Notes: a model not told the origin generated them from the letters alone. A stretch of DNA of 64,000 nucleotides from Ramlibacter agri (GCF_012927085.1 NZ_JABBFX010000001.1:1-64000); one strand, 5' to 3'; numbered from the stretch's first letter, positions 27,386 to 37,280 are shown. Program-made: numbers and translations.

Positions 27386-28180
27386 TCACATTCGGAAGTG
27401 CTCGCCGAGGTACACCCGGCGGACGTCCGCGTTGTTCACGATTTCGGCGGGCGTGCCCTGCGCCAGCACGCGGCCCTCGCTGATGATGTAGGCGTGGTCG
27501 CAGATGCCCAGCGTCTCGCGCACGTTGTGGTCGGTGATGAGCACGCCGATGCCGCGCGACTTCAGGAAGCCGATGATGCGCTGGATCTCGATCACGGCGA
27601 TCGGGTCGATGCCGGCGAAGGGTTCGTCCAGCAGGATGAAGCGCGGCTGCGTGGCCAGCGCGCGGGCGATCTCGACGCGGCGGCGTTCGCCGCCGGACAG
27701 CGCCAGCGCCGGCGAATCGCGCAGGTGGTCGACGCGCAGGTCCTGCAGCAGGTCGGTCAGGCGGCGCTCGATCTCGGCCGAGGGCAGCGACTTGCCGTCC
27801 GGGCCGCGCTGCAGTTCCAGCACGGCGCGCACGTTGTCCTGCACGTTCAGCTTGCGGAAGATCGACGCTTCCTGCGGCAGGTAGGACAGGCCCAGGCGCG
27901 AACGGCGGTGGATCGGCATGTCCTCCACCGGGCGGCCGTCGATGGAGATCTCGCCGCCGTCGGCCCGCACCAGGCCGACGATCATGTAGAACGAGGTGGT
28001 CTTGCCGGCGCCGTTGGGGCCCAGCAGGCCCACGACCTCGCCTTTTTCGACGGCCAGCGACACGTCCTGCACCACCTTGCGGCCGCCATAGGACTTGCGC
28101 AGGTGGCGCGCCTCCAGGCGGCTGGTTTCGGTCGCGGCCTGCGCGGGCGCTTCGCGCGACGCGAGTTCGGCGTCGCCCAT
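27386..28180 (-). CDS. lptB: LPS export ABC transporter ATP-binding protein
   Basis: Cytoplasmic ATPase that powers lipopolysaccharide extraction with LptFG, 264 aa. Walker [19 protein letters not shown]-loop [12 protein letters not shown], signature [15 protein letters not shown], Walker [14 protein letters not shown] and switch histidine ITDHNV. There is an N-terminal 20-aa extension. ATG overlaps the lptA stop by one base (TGATG). Confidence 0.97.
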   Translation of the reverse strand: MGDAELASREAPAQAATETSRLEARHLRKSYGGRKVVQDVSLAVEKGEVVGLLGPNGAGKTTSFYMIVGLVRADGGEISIDGRPVEDMPIHRRSRLGLSYLPQEASIFRKLNVQDNVRAVLELQRGPDGKSLPSAEIERRLTDLLQDLRVDHLRDSPALALSGGERRRVEIARALATQPRFILLDEPFAGIDPIAVIEIQRIIGFLKSRGIGVLITDHNVRETLGICDHAYIISEGRVLAQGTPAEIVNNADVRRVYLGEHFRM

Positions 28181-28833
28181 CAACGCTTCTCCCCTCCCAG
28201 GGTGCTGCTCTGGCGCAGTTTGGTGGCCGGGGCGGCGGGCGCGGCCGGCGCGGATGCGCCCGGCTTGGGCCCGATGGTCGCGCGCACGCGGCCACCCGGG
28301 TTGGACGGGGTCGCCCCGCCGGGGTTGCCGTCCACGTTGAACTGCTCGGTGGTGTTGTTGTAGGTGATGACGGCGCCGGAGGTCTCGTCGCTGAGCTCGG
28401 TGCCGCGGTAGCGCCGCATCTCGGCGCGGCCGATGAATTTCACGCGGTCGGCCTTGCCGTCGTATTCGATGGTCTCGCCTTCGCCTTCGATCCACTCGTC
28501 GACGCCTTCGCGCTTCTGGCGGAAGAAGGCCCGCTGGCCCGGCGCGGCGGTCACCACGCCGAACTGGTAGCCCTCGGGGTCCTGTTTGACGTTGATCTTG
28601 GCCCCGCGAATGATGATGGTGCCCTTGGTCACCACCACGTTGCCGGTGAAGACGCTGGTCTGGTTCAGGTCGTCATAACGCAGCGCATCCGCCTCCACGT
28701 TCATGGGCTTGGTGCTGTCGGCCTTTTCCGCGCGGGCGGGAACGGCAGCGAGGGTCGACGCGATGGCCAGGGCCATCAGCAGGGCGCGCAGGACGTGGTT
28801 CTTGTTCATAAAGGCACGAAACTTGCTCCGCAT
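28180..28833 (-). CDS. lptA: Periplasmic LPS transport protein LptA
   Basis: Bridge protein of 217 aa carrying LPS across the periplasm. Signal peptide ends at [11 protein letters not shown]; the beta-jellyroll OstA domain includes [32 protein letters not shown] and [14 protein letters not shown]. The C terminus is Ala/Pro-rich. An ATG at 28809 is an alternative start; neither has a good ribosome site. The usual upstream lptC is absent; a chemoreceptor gene lies there instead. Confidence 0.93.
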   Translation of the reverse strand: MRSKFRAFMNKNHVLRALLMALAIASTLAAVPARAEKADSTKPMNVEADALRYDDLNQTSVFTGNVVVTKGTIIIRGAKINVKQDPEGYQFGVVTAAPGQRAFFRQKREGVDEWIEGEGETIEYDGKADRVKFIGRAEMRRYRGTELSDETSGAVITYNNTTEQFNVDGNPGGATPSNPGGRVRATIGPKPGASAPAAPAAPATKLRQSSTLGGEKR

Positions 28834-28935
28834 TCTATCGGCAAGCCATGCCCCCGGCTCATGACGGGCTTACGGCCGGCGCGGCATGGCGCCACCCCGG
28901 AACAATTTCATGGGAAGCCGGCGCCAGGCGGCATC

Positions 28936-30435
28936 CTAGGCTGCCTGGGCCGCCCCGGGTTGCTCCATCGCAAAAGCGCCCACCGCCTCCACCAGCCGCG
29001 CCGATTGCTCGCGCAGCGCGTCGGCGGCCTCGCGGGCGTCGTCCACCAGGGCCGCATTGCGGCGGGTGACGGCGTTCAGCGCGGTCACGGCGCGGTTCAC
29101 CTGGTCGATCCCGCTGTTCTGCTGCTGGCTGGTGGCGGCGATGTCCGCCATGATGGCCGTGACGTCGCGCACGCTGGCCAGGATCTGCTCCATGGTCTGG
29201 CCGGCGTGGCCCACCAGCTCGCTGCCGGCGCGGATCTGCTGCACCGAGTCGTCGATCAGGGCCTTGATCTGCCGCGCCGAACTGGCGCTGCGCTGCGCCA
29301 GGCTGCGCACCTCGCTGGCCACCACCGCGAAGCCGCGGCCCTGGTCGCCGGCGCGGGCCGCCTCCACCGCGGCATTCAAGGCCAGGATGTTGGTCTGGAA
29401 GGCAATGCCGTCGATGAGGGCGATGATTTCCACGATGTTGCGCGAGGACCGGTCGATGGCGTTCATGCGCTGCACCACCTGCCCCACGACCTCGCCGCCT
29501 TTCACCGCGACGTCGGAAGCCGACTTCGCCAGCGCGTTGGCGCGCTGCGCGTTGCCGGCGTTGGCCAGCACGGTCTGGGTGAGCTCGCCCATGGCCAGCG
29601 CCGTTGCCTCCAGCGAGCTCGCCTGTTCGGCGGTGCGCGCCGACAGTTCGGCGTTGCCGTCGGCGATCTGGTCGGAAGCCCGCGAGATCAGGTCGGAGCC
29701 GGCCCGCACGCGCGTGACGATGGCGATCAGCGAATCGTTCATCTCCCGCAGCGCCGCCTGCAGCTCGCCGATGCCGTCGTAGCGCCGCCCGGGCGCGACG
29801 ATCTGCGACAGGTCGCCCGAGGCCACGCGCTTGGCGGTGGTCACGGCCCAGGCGACCGGCACCGTGATGCGGGCGACCATCTGCCGCACCATGAAACCCA
29901 GCAGCACCAGCGTGAGCGCCGCGATGGTGCCGAGGATGCGGTTCTTCTGGCGGGCGGCCTGGGCGTCCTCGCGCACCAGGCCCGCCAGGTGCTGCTCGCT
30001 GTCCTCGGCCAGCTGCTTCAGGGCGGCGTCGGCCTGGTTGATGTCGGCGCGCGCGGCCAGCAGTGTTTCCAGCGTGTTGCGCTGCTGCAGCGCGCTGCTG
30101 ATCTTCGCCAGCTGCGCCAGCGTCGCTTTCAATTGTGGGCCGGGCGCCGCTTCGTCGACGGCCTGGGCTTCCTGCCGCGCGGCGTCCAGGGCCTTCAGGG
30201 CCGGCTGCGACAGCTTGCCGGAGTCGACGGCATCGGTGACGCCGTTGAGGAACTCGCGGTAGCTGGAGATGGCCTGGTTGCTGGCGCGGTAGCGGCCCAG
30301 GTCGCGGTTCACGCGCTCCGGCAGGTCGCTCACCGACAGCAGCTGGAACAGCAGCAGGCCTACCAGCGGCGTCACGGCGACGCAGAACTGCACGTACATC
30401 CGCTGCTTGATCTTCAACCGGGCGAGTGACCACAT
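28936..30435 (-). CDS. Methyl-accepting chemotaxis protein
   Basis: Chemoreceptor of 499 aa. TM1 about 14-34, a mostly helical periplasmic sensor about 35-166, TM2 about 167-185, a HAMP region, then the signalling domain with hairpin tip IDGIAFQTNILALNAAVEAARAGDQGRGFAVVASEVRSLAQRSA split around the conserved core. There is no C-terminal CheR-binding pentapeptide. Follows the porin and PstS-like genes on the same strand, so possibly tuned to a periplasmic ligand handled by them. Confidence 0.93.
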   Translation of the reverse strand: MWSLARLKIKQRMYVQFCVAVTPLVGLLLFQLLSVSDLPERVNRDLGRYRASNQAISSYREFLNGVTDAVDSGKLSQPALKALDAARQEAQAVDEAAPGPQLKATLAQLAKISSALQQRNTLETLLAARADINQADAALKQLAEDSEQHLAGLVREDAQAARQKNRILGTIAALTLVLLGFMVRQMVARITVPVAWAVTTAKRVASGDLSQIVAPGRRYDGIGELQAALREMNDSLIAIVTRVRAGSDLISRASDQIADGNAELSARTAEQASSLEATALAMGELTQTVLANAGNAQRANALAKSASDVAVKGGEVVGQVVQRMNAIDRSSRNIVEIIALIDGIAFQTNILALNAAVEAARAGDQGRGFAVVASEVRSLAQRSASSARQIKALIDDSVQQIRAGSELVGHAGQTMEQILASVRDVTAIMADIAATSQQQNSGIDQVNRAVTALNAVTRRNAALVDDAREAADALREQSARLVEAVGAFAMEQPGAAQAA

Positions 30436-30453
30436 GCCGCACCCCCAGCGCGC

Positions 30454-30852
30454 TCAGTAGTGCGCGATGACTTTCAGGTCCTTGGGCGGCGCCGAGACAT
30501 AGCCGATGGCGCCGGGATTGGATTTGACGGCCGCCAGCACCTCGGCGTCGCCCGTCTTCACCGTGGGCGCGTTCAGGCCGTCGCGGAAGCCCTTCTTGAT
30601 CCAGATGGAGCTGTACTTGGCTCCATCCATCTTCAAGGCCTTTTCCAGGAAGTCCCTCTGCAGCGCCGCGTTGTCCAGCGGCACGATGCGCGTGCCGTTG
30701 GCCAGCTGCTTGTCGCCCAGGTAGATGTCGCGGATGTCGTCCTCGCCCAGGCCCAGCGAGGGGTTCGCGACCAGGTAGACGTCGGCGGCCGGCGACTGCG
30801 CGGCCATCAGGAAGGCCGTCGCGGCGACGGCCAGGAAGCGGATCGGTCTCAT
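30454..30852 (-). CDS. One-lobe PstS-like periplasmic protein
   Basis: 132 aa with signal peptide MRPIRFLAVAATAFLMAAQSP cut near SPA-ADV. The mature part (VANPSLGLGEDDIRDIYLGDK, KKGFRDGLNAPTVKTGD, VKSNPGAIGYVSAPPKDLKVI) matches one portion of phosphate-binding PstS-like proteins but is far shorter than the normal 300+ aa. It lies between a porin and a chemoreceptor with gaps of 15 and 18 nt. Ligand unknown. Confidence 0.8.
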   Translation of the reverse strand: MRPIRFLAVAATAFLMAAQSPAADVYLVANPSLGLGEDDIRDIYLGDKQLANGTRIVPLDNAALQRDFLEKALKMDGAKYSSIWIKKGFRDGLNAPTVKTGDAEVLAAVKSNPGAIGYVSAPPKDLKVIAHY

Positions 30853-30867
30853 GCGCGGCCCTCCTTC

Positions 30868-32208
30868 CTAGAAGCGCACGGCGAACTGCACGCGGCCGCC
30901 GTGGCTGCGCTGCGGGCCGCTGGCGAGTTCCTCGCGGAACTGGTTCAACTCCAGCTTGATCGCGGAGTTCGCATCGAGGTTGTAGCGCAGTCCGAGCACG
31001 CCGCCCAGGTAGGACCGGCCGCTGTCCTGCGCGGCGAAGTAGTTGTCCGACTGGTCGAGTGCCGTCTTCTCCCAGCGCGCGTACGGCGTCCAGGGTCCCA
31101 CGTGGTAGCCGGCCTGCACGAAGCCGGCCCAGCTGCCGTGGGTGCCGGTGCCGCCGGACAGGTCCTTGTCGCGGAAGCGGTAGTACTCGCTGATGATTTC
31201 CCAGCGGTCGGTGTCGTACACGGCCAGGCCGCCGAACATGTTCACCTGCGTGGTGCTGGTGGCGATGCCGCTGGTGTCGTAGGCGGACACCTTCTGCGAG
31301 AAGGCATGCAGGCCCAGCATCAGGCCGTCGAGGTTGCCGCCGAAGGCGTAGCGGATGTTGCCTCCCACCAGCTTGTTGCCGTTGTCGTCGGCCGCTGCGT
31401 TGAGGTCCAGCGTGTTGTCGATGATGCGATCGCCGTTGGCCACGTAGGCGTCGTACAGCAGGCGGCCGCCACCGCTGCGCACGCTGCCGGAGCCGAGCAG
31501 GCCGACGCCGTGCGCCGGCAGGATGCCGCCGCGGTCCTCGAAGTCGATGAAGCGTGGCCGCGTGGCCGAGGTCTGGATCTGCTGGCCGTGGTGGAAGGCC
31601 GCGTTCCAGTAGCCGTAGGGCGTGTGGTAGCGGCCCGCCCACAGCGTGAAGCTGTCGCTGAAGGTGTAGCCGAACTGCAGCCGCTCGAGGTCCGTCGACA
31701 CGCCGACGTCCTGCGGGCCGTACTCGAACACCAGTTCCACCAGCGCGCGCACGCGGTCGCTGATCTGTGGCGTCATGTACAGGTCCAGGTTGCCCAGCGT
31801 GAAGCCGCCCTTGCGGCCGTCGACGGGGAGGCTGGAATGCGCGTAGCCCACGTCGGCGAAGCCGTGCAGCGGGATGCCGAGGTCGTGGGTCTTGGCGGTG
31901 CTCTCGGACATCGAGAGCACGCTTTGCTCCAGCCGGTCGATGCGCGCGGCCTGCTCCGCGCTGGCGGATGCGGGCGCGGGCGCGGGCGCTGCGGCGGTGG
32001 CGCTCGCCGGCGCGGGCGGCCGGCCCGCCTCGAGCTGGTTGACGCGGGCCGAGAGCTTCTCGATCAGCTCCATGCTCGCGGCAAGCTTCTTTTCGAGCTC
32101 CTCGATGCGCTTGGCCTCGTCCGCCGCGTAGGCCGAGACTGCGAACAACTGGATGACTGCCGCCGCGACGATGCGCAACGGCAGCCGCGAAGAACGGCTG
32201 CAGACCAT
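30868..32208 (-). CDS. Outer-membrane porin with N-terminal coiled coil
   Basis: 446 aa. Signal peptide ends near SAYA-ADEAK; a heptad-rich coiled coil (RIEELEKKLAASMELIEKLS, then an Ala/Pro linker and ARIDRLEQSVLSM) precedes a beta-barrel region (LHGFADVGYAHSS, FTLGNLDLYM) ending in the C-terminal aromatic GGRVQFAVRF. Barrel proteins that end in Phe fit BAM recognition. ATG at 32208 chosen; TTG at 32214 is possible. First gene of a porin/PstS-like/chemoreceptor group. Confidence 0.85.
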   Translation of the reverse strand: MVCSRSSRLPLRIVAAAVIQLFAVSAYAADEAKRIEELEKKLAASMELIEKLSARVNQLEAGRPPAPASATAAAPAPAPASASAEQAARIDRLEQSVLSMSESTAKTHDLGIPLHGFADVGYAHSSLPVDGRKGGFTLGNLDLYMTPQISDRVRALVELVFEYGPQDVGVSTDLERLQFGYTFSDSFTLWAGRYHTPYGYWNAAFHHGQQIQTSATRPRFIDFEDRGGILPAHGVGLLGSGSVRSGGGRLLYDAYVANGDRIIDNTLDLNAAADDNGNKLVGGNIRYAFGGNLDGLMLGLHAFSQKVSAYDTSGIATSTTQVNMFGGLAVYDTDRWEIISEYYRFRDKDLSGGTGTHGSWAGFVQAGYHVGPWTPYARWEKTALDQSDNYFAAQDSGRSYLGGVLGLRYNLDANSAIKLELNQFREELASGPQRSHGGRVQFAVRF

Positions 32209-32315
32209 GCACAACCCCCAACGCGCTTCCGATGGCGCTTCTGTCGGGCCATTCTGTAATACGGTCGGGCTAGATGCAACCGACTGTTACCTGGATGCCA
32301 CGGACGGAACGTGCC

Positions 32316-32361
32316 AAAAGCCACAACGGGCGCCGCGGCGATGAAGCCGGGGCGCCCGTTG
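32316..32361 (-). terminator. Intrinsic terminator of dsbA
   Basis: On the minus strand an 11-bp perfect stem (32324-32334 with 32351-32361, CAACGGGCGCC against GGCGCCCGTTG) is followed by TGGCTTTTGG. It lies 19 nt after the dsbA stop and separates it from the porin promoter region. The U-tract is short. Confidence 0.65.
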
Positions 32362-32379
32362 CGGGGTGCGCGTTGGCGC

Positions 32380-33033
32380 TTATGCCGCCTTGCGGGCCTG
32401 GGCGATCAGGTAGTCGGCGACCTGCAGGGCGCGCGGCATGCCGCCGGCCAGGGTGCCGTCGGTGTACCAGCGGCCGGCGATGCCCAGCGCCGGCACGCCT
32501 TCGACCTGGTAGGCGTTCATGGTCTGGGTGGCGCGGCGCGCCTTCGCCGAGACCGTGAAGGAGTTGTACAGCTCCTTGAACTTGGCCACGTCCAGGCCGT
32601 TGGCCTGGGCGAACTGCAGGATCGATTCCTCGCGGTCCGTCGGCTTGTGGTCCTTGTGGACGGTGTCGAACACCTTCTGGTGCAGCTCGGGCAGCTTGCC
32701 CATGGCTTCCAGCGTGTAGAACAGGCGCTGCTGCGGCACGAAATCGTCGCGGAAGGCGACCGGCACGCGCCGGACCACGACGTCCGCCGGCAGCTTCTTG
32801 ATCCACTCCACCAGCTGCGGCTCGAAGGCGTTGCAGTGGGGGCAGCTGTACCAGAAGAAGTCGACGACCTCGATCTTGGGCGGCGGCGCATCGACCGGCA
32901 CCCGCTTGTCCAGCGTCTTGTATTCCTTGCCGTCTTCCGGGCGGCGGCCCTGCGCCGAAGCCAGGCCCGGCAGCCCCAGCGCCGCGGCGCCGGTGACGAT
33001 GGCCGTTGCGGCCGAGAAATCGCGACGATTCAT
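32380..33033 (-). CDS. dsbA: Thiol:disulfide interchange protein DsbA
   Basis: Periplasmic disulfide-bond oxidase of 217 aa. The active site is WYSCPHCNAFEP with the CPHC redox motif; the helical insert and cis-proline region (EGVPALGIAGRW) follow. The signal begins MNRRDFSAATAIV with a twin-arginine-like NRRDF, so Tat or Sec export is possible. RBS AGGAG before ATG 33033. Downstream of SPOR and argS in the same direction. Confidence 0.96.
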   Translation of the reverse strand: MNRRDFSAATAIVTGAAALGLPGLASAQGRRPEDGKEYKTLDKRVPVDAPPPKIEVVDFFWYSCPHCNAFEPQLVEWIKKLPADVVVRRVPVAFRDDFVPQQRLFYTLEAMGKLPELHQKVFDTVHKDHKPTDREESILQFAQANGLDVAKFKELYNSFTVSAKARRATQTMNAYQVEGVPALGIAGRWYTDGTLAGGMPRALQVADYLIAQARKAA

Positions 33034-33103
33034 TCCTGAAATTCTCCTAGTCCTGCTAGAGGCCCACGCGGGCCTCCAGGTTCCGCCGCCTGGCGGCCGG
33101 GGG

Positions 33104-33799
33104 CTACCGCTGGACGCGCACCAGCGCGGTTTCGAAGCCGCCGGAGTCCAGCTTTTCCTTCTGGCGGTCGGCGTCGTCCCGGGTGTTGAACGGGCCTACG
33201 CGCACCCGGTAGACCTGGCGGCCGGACTGCTCGCGCTCGGTCACCTTGGCCTCGATGCCCATGAGGGACAGCTTGGCGCGCTGCGCTTCGGCGTCCTCCG
33301 GCGTGCGGAAGGCGCCAGCCTGCACGAAGTACAGGAAGGGATCGCTGCCATTGGCGTTGCCGGCATTGGCCTTGGCCGAGGCCAGGTCGCCCAGCGGGTC
33401 GGCCGGCGGCGGACGGCCCGTGACGGCCGGTGCGGCCGGAGCCGAGGGCGGATTGTTGGCGACCGGCGACTCCGGCTTGCCGGCGGCGGGCGCGGCCGGA
33501 GCTGCTTCCGGCGCCTTGGCCGTCGCGGCAGGGGCCGCCGGCGCCGAGGCGGCCGGCATGCCCGGCGCGGGCGGCAGCGCCTTGGCCGGGTTCTTGCCGT
33601 ACAGGGGCGAGTTGGGGTCCCAGTTCTTGTTCTTCTGGGACTCCGCCGCGTCCTGCTCCGCGGAGCGGCTGGGACCCTTGTTCAGGAAGGGGACAGGAAC
33701 CTTGGTGACGTACACCGCCACCGCCAGGGCGGCCGCGAGGCCCAGCACCACGCCGATGATGATGCCGACGAAGGTGTTGCCGCTTTGTGTGTGTTTCAC
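33104..33799 (-). CDS. SPOR-domain cell-division-like protein (FtsN-type)
   Basis: 231 aa: short cytoplasmic N terminus MKHTQSGNTFVGIIIGVV with one transmembrane helix, an Ala/Pro-rich periplasmic linker (about 55-150), and a C-terminal SPOR domain (PFLYFVQAGAFRTPEDAEAQ, RVRVGPFNTRDDADRQKEKL) that binds denuded peptidoglycan at the septum. Sits 13 nt after argS; a GAGGCCC/GGGCCTC hairpin lies between it and dsbA. Confidence 0.9.
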   Translation of the reverse strand: MKHTQSGNTFVGIIIGVVLGLAAALAVAVYVTKVPVPFLNKGPSRSAEQDAAESQKNKNWDPNSPLYGKNPAKALPPAPGMPAASAPAAPAATAKAPEAAPAAPAAGKPESPVANNPPSAPAAPAVTGRPPPADPLGDLASAKANAGNANGSDPFLYFVQAGAFRTPEDAEAQRAKLSLMGIEAKVTEREQSGRQVYRVRVGPFNTRDDADRQKEKLDSGGFETALVRVQR

Positions 33800-33812
33800 G
33801 CTTTCTGCTCGC

Positions 33813-35486
33813 TCACATTTTTCGCGGGGCGCTCACGCCCAGCACTGCCAGGCCATTGTGCAACACCTGCGCGACAGCGGCCACGAGAGCGAGGCGGTCA
33901 CGTTTCAAGTTGTCGTCGTCCACCAGGATGCGCTCGCTGTCGTAGTACGAGTGATACGCCGCGGCCAGCTCGCGCAGGTAGAAGGTGACGTCGTGCGGCG
34001 CGAAATCCACCGCCGCCGCCGTCAGCATTTCCGGGTATTTCGCCACCTGCAGCATGAGGTTCAACGCAGCGGGGTGGACCAGGGACGACAGCGGCGCCGA
34101 CTTCAGCGAGGCCACATCGCCGCCCCAGGCGGCCAGCACCGAGCAGATGCGGGCGTGCGCGTACTGCACGTAGTACACCGGGTTGTCGTTGTTCTGCGCC
34201 AACGCCAGGTCGACGTCGAACACGTACTCGGTGTCCGGCTTGCGCGAAAGCAGGAAGAAGCGCACCGCGTCCTTGCTGGTCCACTCGATCAGGTCGCGCA
34301 GGGTGACGTAGCTGCCGGCGCGCTTGGAGATCTTCACCTCCTGGCCGCCGCGCATGACGCGCACCATGGTGTGCAGCACGTAGTCCGGGAAGCCTTGCGG
34401 GATGCCGACTTCGGCCGCCTGCAGGCCGGCGCGCACGCGGGCGATGGTGCCGTGGTGGTCGGTGCCCTGGATGTTGACGGCCTTGGCGTAGCCGCGCTCC
34501 CACTTGGCGATGTGGTACGCGACGTCCGGCACGAAGTACGTGTAGGTGCCGTCGCCCTTGCGCATCACGCGGTCCTTGTCGTCCCCGTACTCGGTGGACT
34601 TCAGCCACAGCGCGCCGTCCTGCTCGTAGGTCTTGCCGTTGTCCTGCAGGCGCTTCACCACGGCGTCGACCTTGCCGCTCGTGTAGAGGCTGGACTCGAG
34701 GTAGTAGTTGTCGAAGCGCACCGCGAAGGCCTGCAGGTCCAGGTCCTGCTCGTGGCGCAGGTAGGCGACGGCGAACTGGCGGATGCCATCGAGGTCGTCG
34801 GCGTTGCCGCTGGCCGTGAACTCGCGGTCGTCGGCCTTCACCGTCTTCTTGGCCAGGAAGTCGTCGGCGATGTCCTGGATGTAGTCGCCGTTGTAGGCGG
34901 CTTCGGGCCAGCCGGCGTCGCCCGGCTTCAGGCCGCGGGCGCGCAGCTGCACGCTGTTGGCCAGCGTGGCGATCTGCACGCCGGCGTCGTTGTAGTAGAA
35001 CTCGCGGGTGACGTCCCAGCCCTGGGAGTCGTACAGGTTGCAGATCGCGTCGCCCAGCGCGCCCTGGCGGCCGTGGCCCACGTGCAGCGGGCCGGTGGGA
35101 TTGGCGGAGACGAACTCCACCATCATCTTCTGGCCCCTGCCTGGCTGGCGGCCGAAGGCGCCGGCCTCTTCCAGCACCTCGTGCACGACCTGCTGCTTGG
35201 CTTCGGGCTTGAGGCGGACGTTCAGGAAGCCGGGACCGGCGATCTCCACCGCTTCGACCCACTGGCCGAAAGCGGGGGTGGCCAGCAAGGCATCGCGCAG
35301 GGCTTCTGCCAGCTGGCGCGGGTTCTTCTTCAGCGGCTTGGCCAGCTGCATGGCGGCCGTGACGGCGAAATCGCCATGGGCGGCAACCTTGGGCATCTCG
35401 AACACGGCCTTGTCGGCCGTGCCGGGTTGCAGCTGTTCCAGCCCGGCGGCGAGGGCGCCGAGCAGTTCTTGTTTCACGCGGAGCAT
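33813..35486 (-). CDS. argS: Arginyl-tRNA synthetase
   Basis: Charges tRNA-Arg, class I, 557 aa. N-terminal Add1 domain, HVGH signature in [20 protein letters not shown] (split around the HIGH motif), [10 protein letters not shown] as the KMSKS-equivalent, and the C-terminal DALR anticodon domain. Starts a three-gene run argS-SPOR-dsbA common in this family. Confidence 0.97.
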   Translation of the reverse strand: MLRVKQELLGALAAGLEQLQPGTADKAVFEMPKVAAHGDFAVTAAMQLAKPLKKNPRQLAEALRDALLATPAFGQWVEAVEIAGPGFLNVRLKPEAKQQVVHEVLEEAGAFGRQPGRGQKMMVEFVSANPTGPLHVGHGRQGALGDAICNLYDSQGWDVTREFYYNDAGVQIATLANSVQLRARGLKPGDAGWPEAAYNGDYIQDIADDFLAKKTVKADDREFTASGNADDLDGIRQFAVAYLRHEQDLDLQAFAVRFDNYYLESSLYTSGKVDAVVKRLQDNGKTYEQDGALWLKSTEYGDDKDRVMRKGDGTYTYFVPDVAYHIAKWERGYAKAVNIQGTDHHGTIARVRAGLQAAEVGIPQGFPDYVLHTMVRVMRGGQEVKISKRAGSYVTLRDLIEWTSKDAVRFFLLSRKPDTEYVFDVDLALAQNNDNPVYYVQYAHARICSVLAAWGGDVASLKSAPLSSLVHPAALNLMLQVAKYPEMLTAAAVDFAPHDVTFYLRELAAAYHSYYDSERILVDDDNLKRDRLALVAAVAQVLHNGLAVLGVSAPRKM

Positions 35487-35549
35487 CTGGCGATTTTACG
35501 GGGGAGGCCGCGCTCCGGCCTGGCGCCGGACCAGCCACCCCACGGGCCG

Positions 35550-36497
35550 TCAGCGCATGCGGTTGCGCAAGTCCTGGCCGTGTCCCTGCGCGAACGCCCG
35601 GGCGTTTTCGAGCAGCAGCGCGAGAGCCTTGTCCTTGTACGTGTCGGCATAGCCGCCGATGTGCGGGGTGACGATCAGGTTGGGGGTGCGCCACAGCGCG
35701 GAGTCGGCCGGCAGCGGCTCGGTGGCGAACACGTCCATCCCGGCGCCGGCCAGCCGGCCGGCGTCCAGGGCGGCTCGCAGCGCCTGCTCGTCGACGATGC
35801 CGCCCCGGCTCAGGTTGACCAGGATGGCGTGCGGCGGCAGCGCGGCCAGCAGGTCCGCGTCGAACAGGCCACGCGAACGCTCGTCCAGCGGCAGCAGCAG
35901 GACCACGAAGTCCGCGGTGGCCAGCACCTGCGGCAGCTCAGCCCGCGGCCGGATCGCGTCGAAGCCGGGCAGCTCGCGCGCGGTGGAGGCCACGCCCGTG
36001 ACGCGCATGCCGAAGGCCTGGCAGCGCGGCGCGACCACCTGGGCGATGCTGCCGACGCCGACGATGACCACGTGCTTGCCTTCCAGCAGCGGCTGCGGCC
36101 AGGGCTCCCAGCGCGCCTCCTCCTGGTTCTGCAGCATGCGCGGCAGGTTCCGGGCCAGCGCCATCATCAGCAGCAGCGCCGTCTCCGCCATCTGCGGGCC
36201 ATGGATGCCGCGGGACGACGTGACGATGGCGTCCGCCGGCAGCGTGCGCGAGGCGAGCAGGCGGTCGACGCCGGCGCGCAGCGAATGCACCCAGGCGAGC
36301 CCCGCGCCCGCGGCGAGGAAGCCGTCGTCCAGCCAGGTGTCCGGCACGACCAGCACCTGCTGGTGCGGCAACAGCCGCTGCGCTTTGGCGCGGTCGTTGG
36401 TGGCCGCAATCTCGTAGGCGTCGCCCAGTTCCGCCTGCAGCCTTTGCGCGTAGAAGTGCGCGTTCTCGTCGAAGACCAGCAGGCGGCGCACGCTCAT
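35550..36497 (-). CDS. D-2-hydroxyacid dehydrogenase (NAD-dependent)
   Basis: 315 aa, 2-hydroxyacid dehydrogenase family. Nucleotide loop VVIVGVGSIAQVVAP is a variant of GxGxxG (GVGSIA); catalytic Arg in LVNLSRGGIVDEQAL, Glu near GMDVFATEPLP, and His in VTPHIGGYADTY. Reduces 2-ketoacids to D-2-hydroxyacids or the reverse. ATG overlaps the aldolase stop by 4 nt. Last gene of the Bug-LysR-DUF2214-aldolase run. Confidence 0.9.
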   Translation of the reverse strand: MSVRRLLVFDENAHFYAQRLQAELGDAYEIAATNDRAKAQRLLPHQQVLVVPDTWLDDGFLAAGAGLAWVHSLRAGVDRLLASRTLPADAIVTSSRGIHGPQMAETALLLMMALARNLPRMLQNQEEARWEPWPQPLLEGKHVVIVGVGSIAQVVAPRCQAFGMRVTGVASTARELPGFDAIRPRAELPQVLATADFVVLLLPLDERSRGLFDADLLAALPPHAILVNLSRGGIVDEQALRAALDAGRLAGAGMDVFATEPLPADSALWRTPNLIVTPHIGGYADTYKDKALALLLENARAFAQGHGQDLRNRMR

Positions 36498-37279
36498 TGC
36501 GCGTACGACGGGTCGATGCGGTCCATCAGCCGGCGCAGCGCCGGCCAGTCGGTGTCGTAGGCCGTGCGCCCGGGCCGGTCCAGCGCCAGCGCCACTTTTT
36601 CCGCGACCTCGCCGTCGCATTCGATCAGCTCCGCGCCGCCCGCCTGCGCGCGGACCTGCGCCTCGCAGGCGCGCTCCAGGTAATAGAGCTGCTCGAAGGC
36701 ATCGCGGATCGTCGTACCGGCCGCCAGCGCGCCGTGGTTGCGCAGGATCATCACCTTGTGCGGCCCGAGGTCGCGCACCAGCCGGTCCTGCTCGCTGAAG
36801 TCCAGCGCCACGCCTTCGTAGTCGTGGTAACCGATGCGCTTGTGAAAGCGCATGGCGTGCTGCGTGATCATCAGCAGCCCCCGCTTCTGCGCCGACACGG
36901 CCATGTTCGAAGCGGTGTGCGTGTGCAGCACGCAGGTCAGCTCCGGGCGCGCCCGGTGCACGCAGCTGTGGATCAGGAAGCCCGCGGCGTTGCAGCCCAG
37001 GCCGGAGGGATCGAGGATCGTGTTGCCGTCCAGGTCGATCTTCACCAGGCAGGAAGCCGTCACTTCCTCGAACAGCACGCCGTAGGGGTTGATCAGGAAG
37101 TGGCTGGTGCCCGGGATCTTGGCCGTGAAGTGGTTGTAGATCTGGTCGGTCCAGCGGTAGTAGGCCGCCAGCCGGTAGGCCATCGCGAGATCGACGCGGG
37201 CCTGCCATTCCTCGGCGCTGACCTGCTCGCGGACCTGCGGATAGGCGAACTCGGGGACACGCTCGTGTTGCTGCTGCAT
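36494..37279 (-). CDS. Class II aldolase/adducin family protein
   Basis: 261 aa, zinc-dependent aldolase/epimerase fold: NHFTAKIPGTSHFLINPYG, VLHTHTASNMAVSAQ with the metal histidines, and LRNHGALAAGTTIRDAFEQLYYLE with the third histidine. Members act on sugar phosphates or catabolic 2-oxo/hydroxy compounds, or as decarboxylases. The neighbouring hydroxyacid dehydrogenase suggests a catabolic step; the substrate is not known. Confidence 0.9.
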   Translation of the reverse strand: MQQQHERVPEFAYPQVREQVSAEEWQARVDLAMAYRLAAYYRWTDQIYNHFTAKIPGTSHFLINPYGVLFEEVTASCLVKIDLDGNTILDPSGLGCNAAGFLIHSCVHRARPELTCVLHTHTASNMAVSAQKRGLLMITQHAMRFHKRIGYHDYEGVALDFSEQDRLVRDLGPHKVMILRNHGALAAGTTIRDAFEQLYYLERACEAQVRAQAGGAELIECDGEVAEKVALALDRPGRTAYDTDWPALRRLMDRIDPSYAQ

Positions 37280-37280
37280 G

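Noticed and set aside
28859..32221. A 1120-codon minus-strand frame across the chemoreceptor, PstS-like and porin genes
   Set aside because: It is a shifted reading of three real genes on the same strand. It has low-complexity composition and no family features.
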